Source: Acetobacteraceae bacterium
GTDB lineage: Bacteria > Pseudomonadota > Alphaproteobacteria > Acetobacterales > Acetobacteraceae
Length of the DNA stretch: 64,000 bases
Direction of reading: 5' to 3'
Assembly: GCA_947474705.1 (NCBI GenBank)
Contig: CANJJS010000016.1
Span: 1-64,000 of the forward strand
A program made the position numbers and the translations under genes. The notes below the pieces were generated by a model. That model ran no database searches, was not told where the DNA came from, and saw nothing but the letters and a program-made list of their open reading frames with translations. Positions within the stretch are counted from its first letter, which is position 1. Every line of letters begins with the position of its first letter. Of this stretch, positions 10,374 to 19,210 are shown piece after piece.

Positions 10374-11426
10374 CTAACCAGAGGCCGCCGCGGCGGTGCC
10401 GTCCGGCCGCCGCCAACGTCCCCCCAGCCGCCGCGTCGCCGGTCCCTCCACCCATCGAAAACTGCCCTGGGCGATCGCCATGGCGAGGGCAAGCGCCACC
10501 AGACCCGCGACAATCCCGGCCACGAAACTCTCCGGCGCGAGGACGCGCCAGATCGACGTCGCGCTTCGAAACGCGAAGGGATGCAGCAAATAAAGCGCAT
10601 AAGAGGCATCCCCGAGATGGCCGAAGCACCGTGCCATGAAAGCCGGCAGGCGTGGCTCGGGCCCCAGCACCGTGGCCGCCGTCACCAGCGCGGCGCCCGG
10701 CGCGAACCCGGGCGGTGGCAGCCAGCCGGTCTCCCCCAGTCCCAGCGCCGCGAGGCCCAAAACGGCGCAGACCAGACGAAGGGCGCCCGGCAGCGACAGG
10801 CCGCGCCCCTTCATCAAGGCCAGCGCCATGCCAAGCGGGAACTCCAGCACGATCGGATCGCACCAAAAGATCGCGGCGGCATGGACCGGCTGAAACATCC
10901 GGCCCGCCGCGACCAGCCCCGCCAGAACAAGCGCGACGCACGCCACGCCACGGACGCGCGCCAACGGCAGAAAAAGCGCGAACAGCACGTAAAAGAACAT
11001 CTCGTGATTAAGGGTCCAGCCCAGCGAATAGACCGGTTGAATGGCGCCGGACGCCCGCTGAAAAGGAACGAAGGCATAGCTCGCCACGATTTCCGGCCAC
11101 GCGGGCATCCCCGACCTCACGCTGCCAGGAAATGCCGCGGCCGCGAGCAGGAAAAAGGTCGTCGTCAGCCAATAGAGCGGCACGATCCGGGCGAGACGGC
11201 GCGCCATGAAAACCCGCCAGGCCCCGGCGGTACCCGCGAGACCGGCGGACGCATGGACCATGACGAAGCCCGAGATGACGAAGAACACATCGACGCCCGC
11301 GGTCAGCGGCAGATGCTCCAGCCAGGTCCAGGCCCGAAGACCATAGGGTTCGTGAGACAAATGGTGCATGGCGACAGCCAGCGCGGCGGCGGCGCGGAGC
11401 GCCTGGAGACTGGCGATGCGGTTCAA
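10374..11426 (-). CDS. acyltransferase 3 family membrane protein
   Basis: Multi-pass inner-membrane O-acyltransferase, about 350 aa. The family signature is visible: LQALRAAAALAVAMHH near the N-terminus (catalytic His), GVDVFFVISGFVM at the second segment, and about ten hydrophobic helices to the C-terminus. Such proteins transfer acetyl or other acyl groups to surface polysaccharides. The start is set at TTG 11426 (LNRIASLQ) because the family begins there; the ATG upstream would run into the neighbouring gene. No polysaccharide cluster adjoins it, so the acceptor is unknown. Confidence 0.85.
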   Translation of the reverse strand: MNRIASLQALRAAAALAVAMHHLSHEPYGLRAWTWLEHLPLTAGVDVFFVISGFVMVHASAGLAGTAGAWRVFMARRLARIVPLYWLTTTFFLLAAAAFPGSVRSGMPAWPEIVASYAFVPFQRASGAIQPVYSLGWTLNHEMFFYVLFALFLPLARVRGVACVALVLAGLVAAGRMFQPVHAAAIFWCDPIVLEFPLGMALALMKGRGLSLPGALRLVCAVLGLAALGLGETGWLPPPGFAPGAALVTAATVLGPEPRLPAFMARCFGHLGDASYALYLLHPFAFRSATSIWRVLAPESFVAGIVAGLVALALAMAIAQGSFRWVEGPATRRLGGRWRRPDGTAAAASG

Positions 11427-11484
11427 TGGGGCGGATTTTCTTTCATGGCATCGTAACCTATCGCGTCGGTCCAGCGCCGGCGGG

Positions 11485-12582
11485 TCAGGAAAACGCCACC
11501 GCCCGCCCGCTGGCGGACGAGTCCGCGATGCCATCGATCAGCCGGTGCAGGTCCACCGCGGTGCCGAAATCGGGCATTCGCGCTGCGTCACCGCCCCTGA
11601 TCGCGCGCGCGAACAAGGCGTACATCTGACCGACATTCACCGGCTCGCCCGCCGGCGTGCCCGCCGATGCGAGTTCGAAACGATCCGGCGCCGCCATCGG
11701 CGCCAGCGTGCCTCCGGTCTTGGTGCCGTGCAAAACCACCTGGCCCAATTGCGGCGAGTCCTCGCCCGACGCCACCAGCGTGCCCTCGCGCCCATAAATT
11801 TCCATGCGGTAGCCGCTGCCCGCATGGGGAATCGCGCTGACATGAGAGGACACGACGGCCCCGTTCGCCAACCGCCCGGAGATCGCGATATTGTCCGGCG
11901 CGGTGACGTCGACCCAAATATTGGCGCCCGTGTCCAGCCACTGTTTCGCCCGTGTTTCGACCACGGCCGACAGCCCGGCGAAATCGCCCGCGACGAACCG
12001 CATCGCGTCGATCGTGTGCCCGTTGGCGATGGTCAAGGTATTGGCGCCCAGCGAGGCATCGCGCTGCCAGGTGCGGTTCGAAGGCCGCGACAGGACCCCA
12101 TCCCGCATCAACGCGATGTGGATCGCCATGATATCGCCCGTGAAGCCGGTGTCCACGAGGTCTTTCATATACATCAGCGCCGGATTGACCCGGGCCTGCA
12201 AACCGATCGCGGCGACCAACCCCTTGTCTTTCGCCAGCCCGGCGAGTTCCACCGCCTCCGCCGTCGTCCGTCCCAGCGGCCATTCGCAATAGACATGTTT
12301 TCCGGCTTCCAACGCCGCCTTGGCGGGCGCGTAATGCGACGGCACGCGCACGACGATGGCGACGGCGTCGATTTCGGGCGATGCAATCATCGCGCGATAA
12401 TCGTGAAACGCCAGCCGCGCGCCATGGGCTTTGCGCGCGGCTTCCGCGCTTTCGGGTTTGGTCGTGCAGACCGCGGTGAGTTCCACGTCCTGGCTGGCCC
12501 GAACCGCAGGCAAATGCGACCGTGCCGACCAGGTCCCGCCCGCGCTGGCGCCAATCAACCCCAGCCGAATCTTATTCGTCAT
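11485..12582 (-). CDS. Gfo/Idh/MocA family oxidoreductase
   Basis: NAD(P)-dependent sugar or cyclitol dehydrogenase family, 365 aa from ATG 12582, which has a ggagg site upstream. N-terminal Rossmann domain: LGLIGASAGGTW (residues 7-18) in the dinucleotide position; the EKP motif is replaced by EWPLGR, and the catalytic-His region is ANGHTIDAMRF. The C-terminal alpha/beta domain follows. Divergent from the beta-propeller lactonase (257 bp apart), which would fit an oxidation-then-lactone-opening route for a sugar; that link is inference. Confidence 0.85.
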   Translation of the reverse strand: MTNKIRLGLIGASAGGTWSARSHLPAVRASQDVELTAVCTTKPESAEAARKAHGARLAFHDYRAMIASPEIDAVAIVVRVPSHYAPAKAALEAGKHVYCEWPLGRTTAEAVELAGLAKDKGLVAAIGLQARVNPALMYMKDLVDTGFTGDIMAIHIALMRDGVLSRPSNRTWQRDASLGANTLTIANGHTIDAMRFVAGDFAGLSAVVETRAKQWLDTGANIWVDVTAPDNIAISGRLANGAVVSSHVSAIPHAGSGYRMEIYGREGTLVASGEDSPQLGQVVLHGTKTGGTLAPMAAPDRFELASAGTPAGEPVNVGQMYALFARAIRGGDAARMPDFGTAVDLHRLIDGIADSSASGRAVAFS

Positions 12583-12839
12583 TTCATGTTCCTCCATCGA
12601 CGCGAAGTCCGCCCGATAAGACGCTATCTTCGCGAAACTCTGTATTTTGCTTCGCCGCCGCGGCGCGCCGGTCTGGTGCGCCGGTCTGGTCCGCGAGACC
12701 TGGGGAGCGATCTTACCCGGCGCCTCGCCTCGTGGCCAATCGAGAGGCAGGGGGTTTGCCGTTTGGGGGGGCGGGGTCATACTGGCGGGAGATAAGGAAG
12801 CGCGGCATCCCCCAACAGCGCCTCCAGGGAGAACGAACC

Positions 12840-13889
12840 ATGGTTGGCTATTTGTACGTCTGCGCTCAGGACGACGATAAAATCCTGGTTTTCGCTCAGG
12901 ACACGGACACCGGCGGCCTGACGCTCCAGCAGGAGATCGCGGCCGAAGGCGGGCCGACGGTTCTGGCGATAAGTCCGGATCAGCGGACAGTTTACGTGGG
13001 ATTTCGCACCGTTCCGGCGATCGCGAGTTACCGGATCGGCGCCGGTGGCGGGCTGACATCGCGCGCCACGGTGTCCGTGGAGCACCCGCCCACGTTCCTG
13101 GCCTGCGACCAGACCGGTGGATATTTGCTGTCGGCCTATTACCAGGGCGGCGGCGCGACGGTTCATCCGCTTGGCGCCGATGGCGCGGTGGGCGCGGCCG
13201 CGGGGGCGTGGATCGCCTCGGCGGTGGGCGCGCATGCGATCGCCACGGACCGGTCCAACCGGTTCGCGTTTGTCCCGCATATCGCGAATCTCAATGACAA
13301 TGTTCTGGAACCGCGCCGCGAAAATCCCGGCCCGAACAAAATCCTGCAATTCCGGTTCGACGCCGCGATCGGCCGGTTAAGCCCCAATACGCCCTTTGAG
13401 GTTATCCCGGCGGGCCGGACCGGGCCACGGCATTTTTGTTTTCATCCAACGCGGGATGTCGTGTATTTTTCGGATGAGCAGGGTTGTAGCGTCACGTCTT
13501 ACCGCCTCGACCCCGCCACTGGCGCCTTGTCGTCGCCACGGACCGTCGCGACGTTGCCGGACGGGTTCGCCGGGCGGAACACCTGCTCGCAGATTCACAT
13601 GACCCGGTCTGGCCGGTTTTTGTACGTGCCGAACCGGGGTCATAACAGTATCGCGGGTTTCGCCGCCGATCCGGTCACCGGGGATCTGACACCGGTGGGC
13701 CATGTCGCCACGGAAGCCGTGCCCAGCGCGTTTTGTTTGGACCCCGCGGGGCGGTTTGTTTACGCGGCGGGAACGGCGTCCGGGCGTTTGGCGTCTTACC
13801 GCGTCGACGAGGCGACCGGCGTGCTGACGCCGTCGACGGTTTACGCTGCTGGTCAGCGTCCCGCCGCGGTGCTGTGCGTGCATATGTAA
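12840..13889 (+). CDS. seven-bladed beta-propeller lactonase (YbhE-like)
   Basis: 349-aa protein of the lactonase / 3-carboxymuconate cyclase-like propeller family (6-phosphogluconolactonase YbhE type). Repeated blades are visible, for example TVLAISPDQRTVYVGFR, RHFCFHPTRDVVYFSDEQG and SQIHMTRSGRFLYVPNRG. The start ATG 12840 follows gggagaacg. No signal peptide, so cytoplasmic. It likely opens a sugar lactone made by a dehydrogenase such as the divergent Gfo/Idh gene. Substrate specificity cannot be read from the sequence. Confidence 0.85.
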   Translation: MVGYLYVCAQDDDKILVFAQDTDTGGLTLQQEIAAEGGPTVLAISPDQRTVYVGFRTVPAIASYRIGAGGGLTSRATVSVEHPPTFLACDQTGGYLLSAYYQGGGATVHPLGADGAVGAAAGAWIASAVGAHAIATDRSNRFAFVPHIANLNDNVLEPRRENPGPNKILQFRFDAAIGRLSPNTPFEVIPAGRTGPRHFCFHPTRDVVYFSDEQGCSVTSYRLDPATGALSSPRTVATLPDGFAGRNTCSQIHMTRSGRFLYVPNRGHNSIAGFAADPVTGDLTPVGHVATEAVPSAFCLDPAGRFVYAAGTASGRLASYRVDEATGVLTPSTVYAAGQRPAAVLCVHM

Positions 13890-13980
13890 TCGTTTTCGTC
13901 GCGCCGCGATCCGGAGCGCGCGGCGTCTGGCGCTCGCCGGACTGCCGCGCACGACCGGACCAGAAACGAAGGAATCCGCC

Positions 13981-14319
13981 ATGACCGCCGCCACCCCGCC
14001 GGGATGCCTGCTGATCGTCACCGCCGAGGTCGATGCCGAGGTGGAGGCGGACTGGAACCACTGGTACGACACGGTCCATTTGCCGGACGCCCTGGCCTGT
14101 CCAGGCGTGTTGAGTGGACGCCGTTACGTCCAATCCGGCGAGGCCAGTCTTTCCGATCGCGGCACGTCGTCCCGCTCGGCGGCCAGGGTTTACACGGCGG
14201 TTTACGAGCTTTCCGGACCCGAAGCGATCGCGACGCCGGAATTTCAGAAAATGCGTGGATGGTACCAGTTCGCGCCGCATGTGCGGGCGACGACCCGGGT
14301 GATGCAAGCACTGCGATAG
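13981..14319 (+). CDS. small dimeric alpha/beta-barrel protein (DUF4286-like)
   Basis: 112-aa protein with the pattern of small ferredoxin-fold stress/EthD-like proteins: VEADWNHWYDTVHLPDALA (residues 22-40) is the characteristic helix with the acidic and His residues. It is followed by a strand with SGRRYVQ and a second repeat ending in RATTRVMQAL. An AAGGA ribosome site precedes the ATG. Such proteins often act in catabolic clusters; it lies next to an amidohydrolase, with which it is convergent. Function unknown. Confidence 0.7.
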   Translation: MTAATPPGCLLIVTAEVDAEVEADWNHWYDTVHLPDALACPGVLSGRRYVQSGEASLSDRGTSSRSAARVYTAVYELSGPEAIATPEFQKMRGWYQFAPHVRATTRVMQALR

Positions 14320-14380
14320 CGCGAAGGACGAAAGTTCCGGGGCAGCGCCCCAGGACCTTCGGCCTCCGCGATCGCGAGGT

Positions 14381-15508
14381 TCACTTCACCCCGTAGAACG
14401 CCAGCGCTCCGCCCGCCATCACCTGGTGCTTCGCTTCCGCGGACAGGGGGCCCAGCCGGTCTCGCATCATTTGCGGCGCGCCCGGAAAGAACCCGTCCTG
14501 ATGCGGGTAATCCGTCGCCCACATGATTTTGTGCGGACCGATATAATCCGCCAGCACGCCGATGCTGTTCTCCACCGGCTCGAAGGAAATCCAGCAATTG
14601 CGCTGGAACAATTCGCTCGGCCGCATGCGGGGCGCGGTGTCGTTGAAGCCCTTGTCGTCGAAATGCCGATCCATCCGGTCCAGCCACGGCGCGATCCAGC
14701 CGCCACCCGATTCGAGGAAGGCGACCCGCAACCGCGGATGGCGATCGACGACCCCGCCCCAGATCACGCTCAGCGCCGCGAGCATCATCTCCATCGTGTG
14801 CGAAATCATGTGCCGCGCCCCGCGGTCGCCCTCGAAACGATCGACGCCGACGGTCGGCATCGCATTGGTCGAACCCTCATGGAACCCGATGGAAAAATCG
14901 AGATCTTCCGCCAGCCGCCAGAACGGCGCGTACATCGGATCGCTGAGCATCTTCTTGCCGTGATACGGGTTCGGCCGCAAAAACCCGCCGGTCATCCCAA
15001 GCACTTCGCGCGCGTGGCGCATCTCCTCCATCGCGAGCTCCACCGACTGCATCGGCAGCATCGCCACCCCGAACAGCCGGTCCGAGTACGGCTTGCAGTA
15101 ATCCGCGAGCCAACGATTGTAAGCGCGGCACATCGCGCCCGCGAGATCGGGGGCTTCGACCGCGCCGGTGAACAGGCCAAGGCTTGGATAAAGAAACGCC
15201 GCGTCGATCCCGTCGGCGTCCATGTCGATCATGCGGGCATGCGGATCGAACCCGCCCTTACGCCCTTCGGCATAGGTCAGGCTGTTGAGCGCGACCTCGC
15301 CCTGCCGCACCCCGACGGAGCCAAGGCTGCCAATGCCGCGCGGATTGCCCAACAGCTTGCCCTCGACCGACAGACGTTCCTTGCCATTGTCGTCGATGAC
15401 GAATTTCGGCCTGCGTTCGCGAAACGCGGGGTCGAGATAATCGTCCCACAGAGTAAGAGGTTCCAGAATATGGCCGTCGGCATCGACAGTATTATACGTC
15501 CGTGTCAT
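14381..15508 (-). CDS. amidohydrolase family 2 (metal-dependent hydrolase)
   Basis: 375-aa TIM-barrel hydrolase or decarboxylase of the amidohydrolase_2 type. Visible motifs: DADGHILEP near the N-terminus (a variant of the usual DxHxH metal site), SIGFHEGS (catalytic His region), HPRLRVAFLESGGGW, and ATDYPHQDG near the C-terminus carrying the conserved Asp. A GGAGG site stands before the ATG. Members hydrolyse or decarboxylate aromatic or cyclic acids. The specific substrate is unknown. Confidence 0.85.
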   Translation of the reverse strand: MTRTYNTVDADGHILEPLTLWDDYLDPAFRERRPKFVIDDNGKERLSVEGKLLGNPRGIGSLGSVGVRQGEVALNSLTYAEGRKGGFDPHARMIDMDADGIDAAFLYPSLGLFTGAVEAPDLAGAMCRAYNRWLADYCKPYSDRLFGVAMLPMQSVELAMEEMRHAREVLGMTGGFLRPNPYHGKKMLSDPMYAPFWRLAEDLDFSIGFHEGSTNAMPTVGVDRFEGDRGARHMISHTMEMMLAALSVIWGGVVDRHPRLRVAFLESGGGWIAPWLDRMDRHFDDKGFNDTAPRMRPSELFQRNCWISFEPVENSIGVLADYIGPHKIMWATDYPHQDGFFPGAPQMMRDRLGPLSAEAKHQVMAGGALAFYGVK

Positions 15509-15608
15509 CGCCTTTTCCTCCTGGGCTTTTGTCGCTCAGGTCAGGCTACCCCGCTGGCGGCGCTACGGCGAATCCTTGGCGGGCGATCGGGCGCCACCCG
15601 GCCACACG

Positions 15609-16478
15609 CTACCCGACCACAAGCTGGATCGGGCCCGGCGCGTTGTCGATACTGAACGGGGTATAACCCGCGCTGTCGCCGTCGGACTGCGCCGGCGCCC
15701 GCCGATTGCCCGGAAAAACCAGGCTTTGCGCCCGCATCTGCCGCGATCCTGGCATCCGCCCGAGCCGGCCGAAGGGAAGCGCGGCCCCGTACATCAGCGC
15801 CGCCGCCGCGCCCCCCCGGTCGAACAGCGACACCGAGAAACCCGGCTCGTCCGGACGCGCGTCTGGCGCCAGTAAATAAGGACCGCCATACAGCCGGCCC
15901 TTGCTGACGATCACGCTCGCCGCATGGGTTTCCTCGCCATCTATTCGGACGGCGATGGGCTCGTAGTCGTATCGAATGACTTCCCGCAGCGTTTGCAACA
16001 CATACGCGCCCCGGCCCAAAATTCGTTTCATCACCGGATTCAAACGATGCACCACCTGGGCGTCCAGCCCAACGCCCAACATTTGCACGAACAAGGACGT
16101 CCCGTCCGGCCCGCTGATCCGGCCGGGCCAATGGGTGCGGACGCGTCCAAACGCCAAAGTCGACGCGACGCCGCGGGGCGACAGCGACAAACCCAGTTCC
16201 CGGGCCAGGACGTTGGCGGTGCCCAGGGGGATGATGCCAAGGCGGGAGGGGGTGCCGGTGAGGCCGTTGGCGACCTCGGCGATCGTGCCATCGCCCCCCG
16301 CCGCGACGATCGTCGTCTTCCCGGCCCGCGCGCCCTCGCGCGCCAGTGACTCCGCATGACCGGGATACCGCGTCTCCACGAGTTCGAAGCGCACGGCGTG
16401 GATCGCGAGCACATCGAGGACGCGCCACAGCAGTTGCGCGCGGCGCCGTCCCGCCGCCGGGTTGAAAATAATCAGCAT
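15609..16478 (-). CDS. diacylglycerol kinase-like lipid kinase (DagK/YegS)
   Basis: 289 aa from ATG 16478. DAGK catalytic domain: FNPAAG (5-10), the ATP-binding AAGGDGTIAEVANGL (GGDGT at 61-65), and the conserved LGIIPLGTANVLARELGL. The C-terminal domain is the usual beta-rich YegS-type part. Members phosphorylate diacylglycerol or related lipids. It is divergent from a PlcP-like metallophosphoesterase operon across 187 bp. If that operon releases diacylglycerol, this kinase would recycle it to phosphatidic acid (inference). The upstream in-frame extension lacks homology and was not used. Confidence 0.8.
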   Translation of the reverse strand: MLIIFNPAAGRRRAQLLWRVLDVLAIHAVRFELVETRYPGHAESLAREGARAGKTTIVAAGGDGTIAEVANGLTGTPSRLGIIPLGTANVLARELGLSLSPRGVASTLAFGRVRTHWPGRISGPDGTSLFVQMLGVGLDAQVVHRLNPVMKRILGRGAYVLQTLREVIRYDYEPIAVRIDGEETHAASVIVSKGRLYGGPYLLAPDARPDEPGFSVSLFDRGGAAAALMYGAALPFGRLGRMPGSRQMRAQSLVFPGNRRAPAQSDGDSAGYTPFSIDNAPGPIQLVVG

Positions 16479-16612
16479 CGTCAGGAAGGAACGGCGAGGG
16501 TTTGCATGGGATTCGGCGCCTGTCCAGAGGGTGGAACCGGCATGATTGCCATGGTTCGGGACTTTATTCGTGACAATTTCAAGAAACAAAGCCGGCCCAT
16601 TCCGAATGTCTT

Positions 16613-16630
16613 CTGTCATCTGAACTTAAC
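16613..16630 (+). promoter_or_regulatory. PHO-box-like site
   Basis: ctgtcat at 16613-16619, four-base spacer, then acttaac at 16624-16630. The first half matches the PhoB consensus CTGTCAT exactly; the second half matches CTGTAAC, the variant second half used in rhizobia, at four of seven positions (taac). It lies about 35-50 bp upstream of the metallophosphoesterase start, where a PhoB site would be expected. A single match of this strength can occur by chance, so this is a candidate only. Confidence 0.45.
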
Positions 16631-16665
16631 GTACACGAATCGCACCGGTGGTATTCACTGCCGCC

Positions 16666-17496
16666 ATGAACATGATCTCTCCATCTCCGCTGCTCGCCGG
16701 CACGCCGGCCTCGTATCGGACCGTGTTCCTTTCCGACACGCATCTTGGCACCAGAGGTTGCCGCGCCAGGTTCCTGGCCGATTTTCTGGCCCATGTTTCC
16801 TGCGAGAACATGTTTTTGGTGGGCGATATCATCGACGGCTGGCGGCTCCGCCGGTCCTGGTACTGGGACGAGGACCACGACGAGGTACTGCGGCTGATTG
16901 TGCGCCATGTCCGGAATGGCGCGGCGGTAACCTATATTCCCGGCAATCACGATGAAATGTTTCGGGCCTGGCTGCCCTTGCACCTGAATGTCTGCGGCAT
17001 CCGGTTACGCCGGGAAGCCGAGCATGTGATGGCGGACGGCAAACGCCTGCTGGTGATCCACGGGGACGAATTCGACAGTGTTGTGCGTTACGCTCGCTTT
17101 CTCGCGCTGCTGGGCGACTGGGCTTATACCGCCGCGCTGGTCGTCAATCGCTGGTTCAACGCGCTGCGCCGCCATCTGGGTTATCCGTATTGGTCGCTTT
17201 CCGCCTGGTTGAAACGGCAGGTGAAAGGCGCGGTGAAGGCGATAGACCGTTTCGAGTCCGCATTGGCATCGGAAGCCCGCCGCCGGGGTTTCGACGGCGT
17301 GGTCTGCGGCCATATCCATCACGCGGAAATACGCGACGTGCAAGGCGTGCTCTACTTAAACACCGGCGATTGGGTGGAAAGCTGCACCGCCCTCGTCGAG
17401 CATCACGACGGGAGGCTGGAGTTGATCGATTGGGCCCGCTTGCAACGGCTTTCATTTTTCGCCAACGGCCCGGCGGCGGCGGTGCAAACTGCTTGA
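16666..17496 (+). CDS. metallophosphoesterase, PlcP-like / LpxH-like
   Basis: 276-aa calcineurin-like phosphoesterase. Metal ligands are visible: SDTH (Asp24, His26), GDIID (Asp54), GNHDE at 93-97, then VIHGDEFD and CGHIHHAEI. The family includes UDP-2,3-diacylglucosamine hydrolases and PlcP, the phosphate-starvation phospholipase C of rhizobia and marine bacteria. Context favours PlcP: it is followed by a lipid-type glycosyltransferase and a phospholipid methyltransferase, is divergent from a DAG kinase gene, and has a PHO-box-like site upstream. The start ATG 16666 is preferred to a GTG 18 bases upstream. Confidence 0.75.
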   Translation: MNMISPSPLLAGTPASYRTVFLSDTHLGTRGCRARFLADFLAHVSCENMFLVGDIIDGWRLRRSWYWDEDHDEVLRLIVRHVRNGAAVTYIPGNHDEMFRAWLPLHLNVCGIRLRREAEHVMADGKRLLVIHGDEFDSVVRYARFLALLGDWAYTAALVVNRWFNALRRHLGYPYWSLSAWLKRQVKGAVKAIDRFESALASEARRRGFDGVVCGHIHHAEIRDVQGVLYLNTGDWVESCTALVEHHDGRLELIDWARLQRLSFFANGPAAAVQTA

Positions 17497-17533
17497 CGCG
17501 ATCCTCCCGGTCCATGCCGCCGGCGAACATTCC

Positions 17534-18583
17534 ATGATGCCTCAATCGCCCTGTCACCGTATCCTGATCGTCACCGACGCGTGGCGACCCCAGGTCAACG
17601 GCGTGGTGCGAACGCTGACCGCGGTGACCGAGGAACTGCGCGCCATGGGTCACGTGGTCGAGGTGGTCGGTCCGGACCGGTTCCGGACCGTTCCCTGCCC
17701 CAGCTATCCAGAAATCGCGCTCTCCGTGCTGCCGGGACGCCGCCTGGTCCGGATCGTCGAAGCGTTCCGTCCCGACGCGCTGCACATCGCGACGGAGGGC
17801 CCTTTGGGGCTCGCCGCGCGGCGATGGGCGCGGCGGAACGGCGTCGCGTTCACCACGGCCTTTCATACGAAATTCGCCGAGTATCTCCATGCGCGCACCG
17901 GCATACCGGCGCGGCCGGTCTATGCCTGGATGCGGCGCTTCCATGCCGCGGGGCAGGGCGTCATGGTCGCCACGGCCTCGTTACGCGCGGAACTCGCGAC
18001 TCGCGGCTTCCGCCATATCCGCGCCTGGTCGCGGGGCGTCGATCTTTCGTTGTTCCATCCGGAGCCGCGCGAGGACTGGGGCGTGAAATCCCCGGTCTTC
18101 ATTTATGTCGGGCGGGTCGCGGTCGAGAAGAATATCGGGGCGTTCCTGGACCTCGATCTTCCAGGGTCCAAGGTCGTGGTGGGTGGCGGGCCGCAACTGG
18201 CCGCCCTGCGCAAGGCGTATCCGGAGGTTTTGTTCACGGGCCCTCGCCATGGACCGGCCCTGGCGCGCGCCTACGCGGGCGCGGACGTTTTCGTGTTTCC
18301 TTCTTTGACCGATACGTTTGGCCTGGTCCTGTTGGAGGCACTGGCGTGCGGGACTCCGGTCGCGGCGTTCCCGGTCACCGGACCAATGGATGTGTTGGGG
18401 GATGCCGAGGGGTGTATCGGCGCGGTGAACACGGACCTGCGCACCGCGGCGCTGGCGGCGTTGGACGCCGATCGGGAGGCCTGCCGACGCCACGCCGAAC
18501 GCTACACCTGGCGCGCCTGCGCCGAAGCATTTCTCTCCCATCTTGTCCCGCTGACGACCCACCGCCAAACGGAGAAAGCCTGA
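17534..18583 (+). CDS. GT4 family glycosyltransferase (lipid-type)
   Basis: 349-aa retaining glycosyltransferase of family 4. N-terminal domain opens with ILIVTDAWRPQVNGVVRTL; the C-terminal donor-binding domain has FIYVGRVAVEKNI and the EX7E-type motif in PSLTDTFGLVLLEALACG. This subgroup (SqdX, PimB and Agt-like) uses diacylglycerol or related lipids as acceptors. In the PlcP-Agt pathway the enzyme puts a sugar on the diacylglycerol released by PlcP. It is 37 bp after the phosphoesterase and overlaps the methyltransferase by one base (TGATG). Confidence 0.85.
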   Translation: MMPQSPCHRILIVTDAWRPQVNGVVRTLTAVTEELRAMGHVVEVVGPDRFRTVPCPSYPEIALSVLPGRRLVRIVEAFRPDALHIATEGPLGLAARRWARRNGVAFTTAFHTKFAEYLHARTGIPARPVYAWMRRFHAAGQGVMVATASLRAELATRGFRHIRAWSRGVDLSLFHPEPREDWGVKSPVFIYVGRVAVEKNIGAFLDLDLPGSKVVVGGGPQLAALRKAYPEVLFTGPRHGPALARAYAGADVFVFPSLTDTFGLVLLEALACGTPVAAFPVTGPMDVLGDAEGCIGAVNTDLRTAALAALDADREACRRHAERYTWRACAEAFLSHLVPLTTHRQTEKA

Positions 18584-19170
18584 TGGACACAATCGCCGCA
18601 TCGCGCGCGCGGCGCGAACCGAGCGGAGCCGCCCTGTTCCTGCGCCGCTGGCTGGCCCATCCCCTGCGCATGGGGTCGGTGATCCCGTCGTCGCCCGCGT
18701 TGTGCCGGCGAATCCTGACACATGGCTGGCCAGAGCCTGGACATGCGGTGCTGGAACTGGGGGCCGGCACGGGCGTGATTTCCCGCGCGTTTCTGGAAGC
18801 GGGCCTGCCACCGGAGCGGCTGATCGTGGTCGAGGTCGATCCGGGACTCGTGGCGCATCTGCGCGATACGCTTCCCGGCGTGACCGTGCTTGAAGGCGAT
18901 GCGAAGATGTTGCCCGCGTTGCTGCCGCCGGCGTTCGGCGGGCGCATCGGGAGCGTGATTTGTGGGATTCCGCTGGTGCTGCAACCGCTGGCGGCGCAGC
19001 TTGGCTTCATTCAGGCGATCGCGGCGGTGGCGCCGGGCCGCGGCTTTCTGCATTACAGCTATTGCGCGACATCGCCGTTATCCGCCCGTAAGACGGGCCT
19101 GCGCGCGAAGCGGGTCGCGTGGACACCGTTGAACCTGCCGCCGGCAAGTCTGTGGCGTTATTCCAACTGA
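18583..19170 (+). CDS. phospholipid N-methyltransferase (PmtA-like)
   Basis: 195-aa SAM-dependent methyltransferase. Motif I is VLELGAGTGVIS; the N-terminal FLRRWLAHPLRMGSVIPSS and the C-terminal NLPPASLWRY match the Sinorhizobium-type phosphatidylethanolamine N-methyltransferase family, which makes phosphatidylcholine. KsgA-like rRNA methyltransferases are related but lack these ends. Third gene of the operon, starting in the stop of the glycosyltransferase. Pairing a phospholipid-degrading and a phospholipid-methylating enzyme in one operon suggests membrane lipid remodelling; this is inference. Confidence 0.75.
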   Translation: MDTIAASRARREPSGAALFLRRWLAHPLRMGSVIPSSPALCRRILTHGWPEPGHAVLELGAGTGVISRAFLEAGLPPERLIVVEVDPGLVAHLRDTLPGVTVLEGDAKMLPALLPPAFGGRIGSVICGIPLVLQPLAAQLGFIQAIAAVAPGRGFLHYSYCATSPLSARKTGLRAKRVAWTPLNLPPASLWRYSN

Positions 19171-19210
19171 CCAGCCCATTGACTCTCCAGCGGCCGCCCA
19201 GGGCGCGATG

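Noticed and set aside
14336-14360. Short ggggcagcgcccc hairpin as a third copy of the palindromic element
   Set aside because: Only about 13 bases are shared and the inner arms are absent; could be a simple bidirectional terminator.
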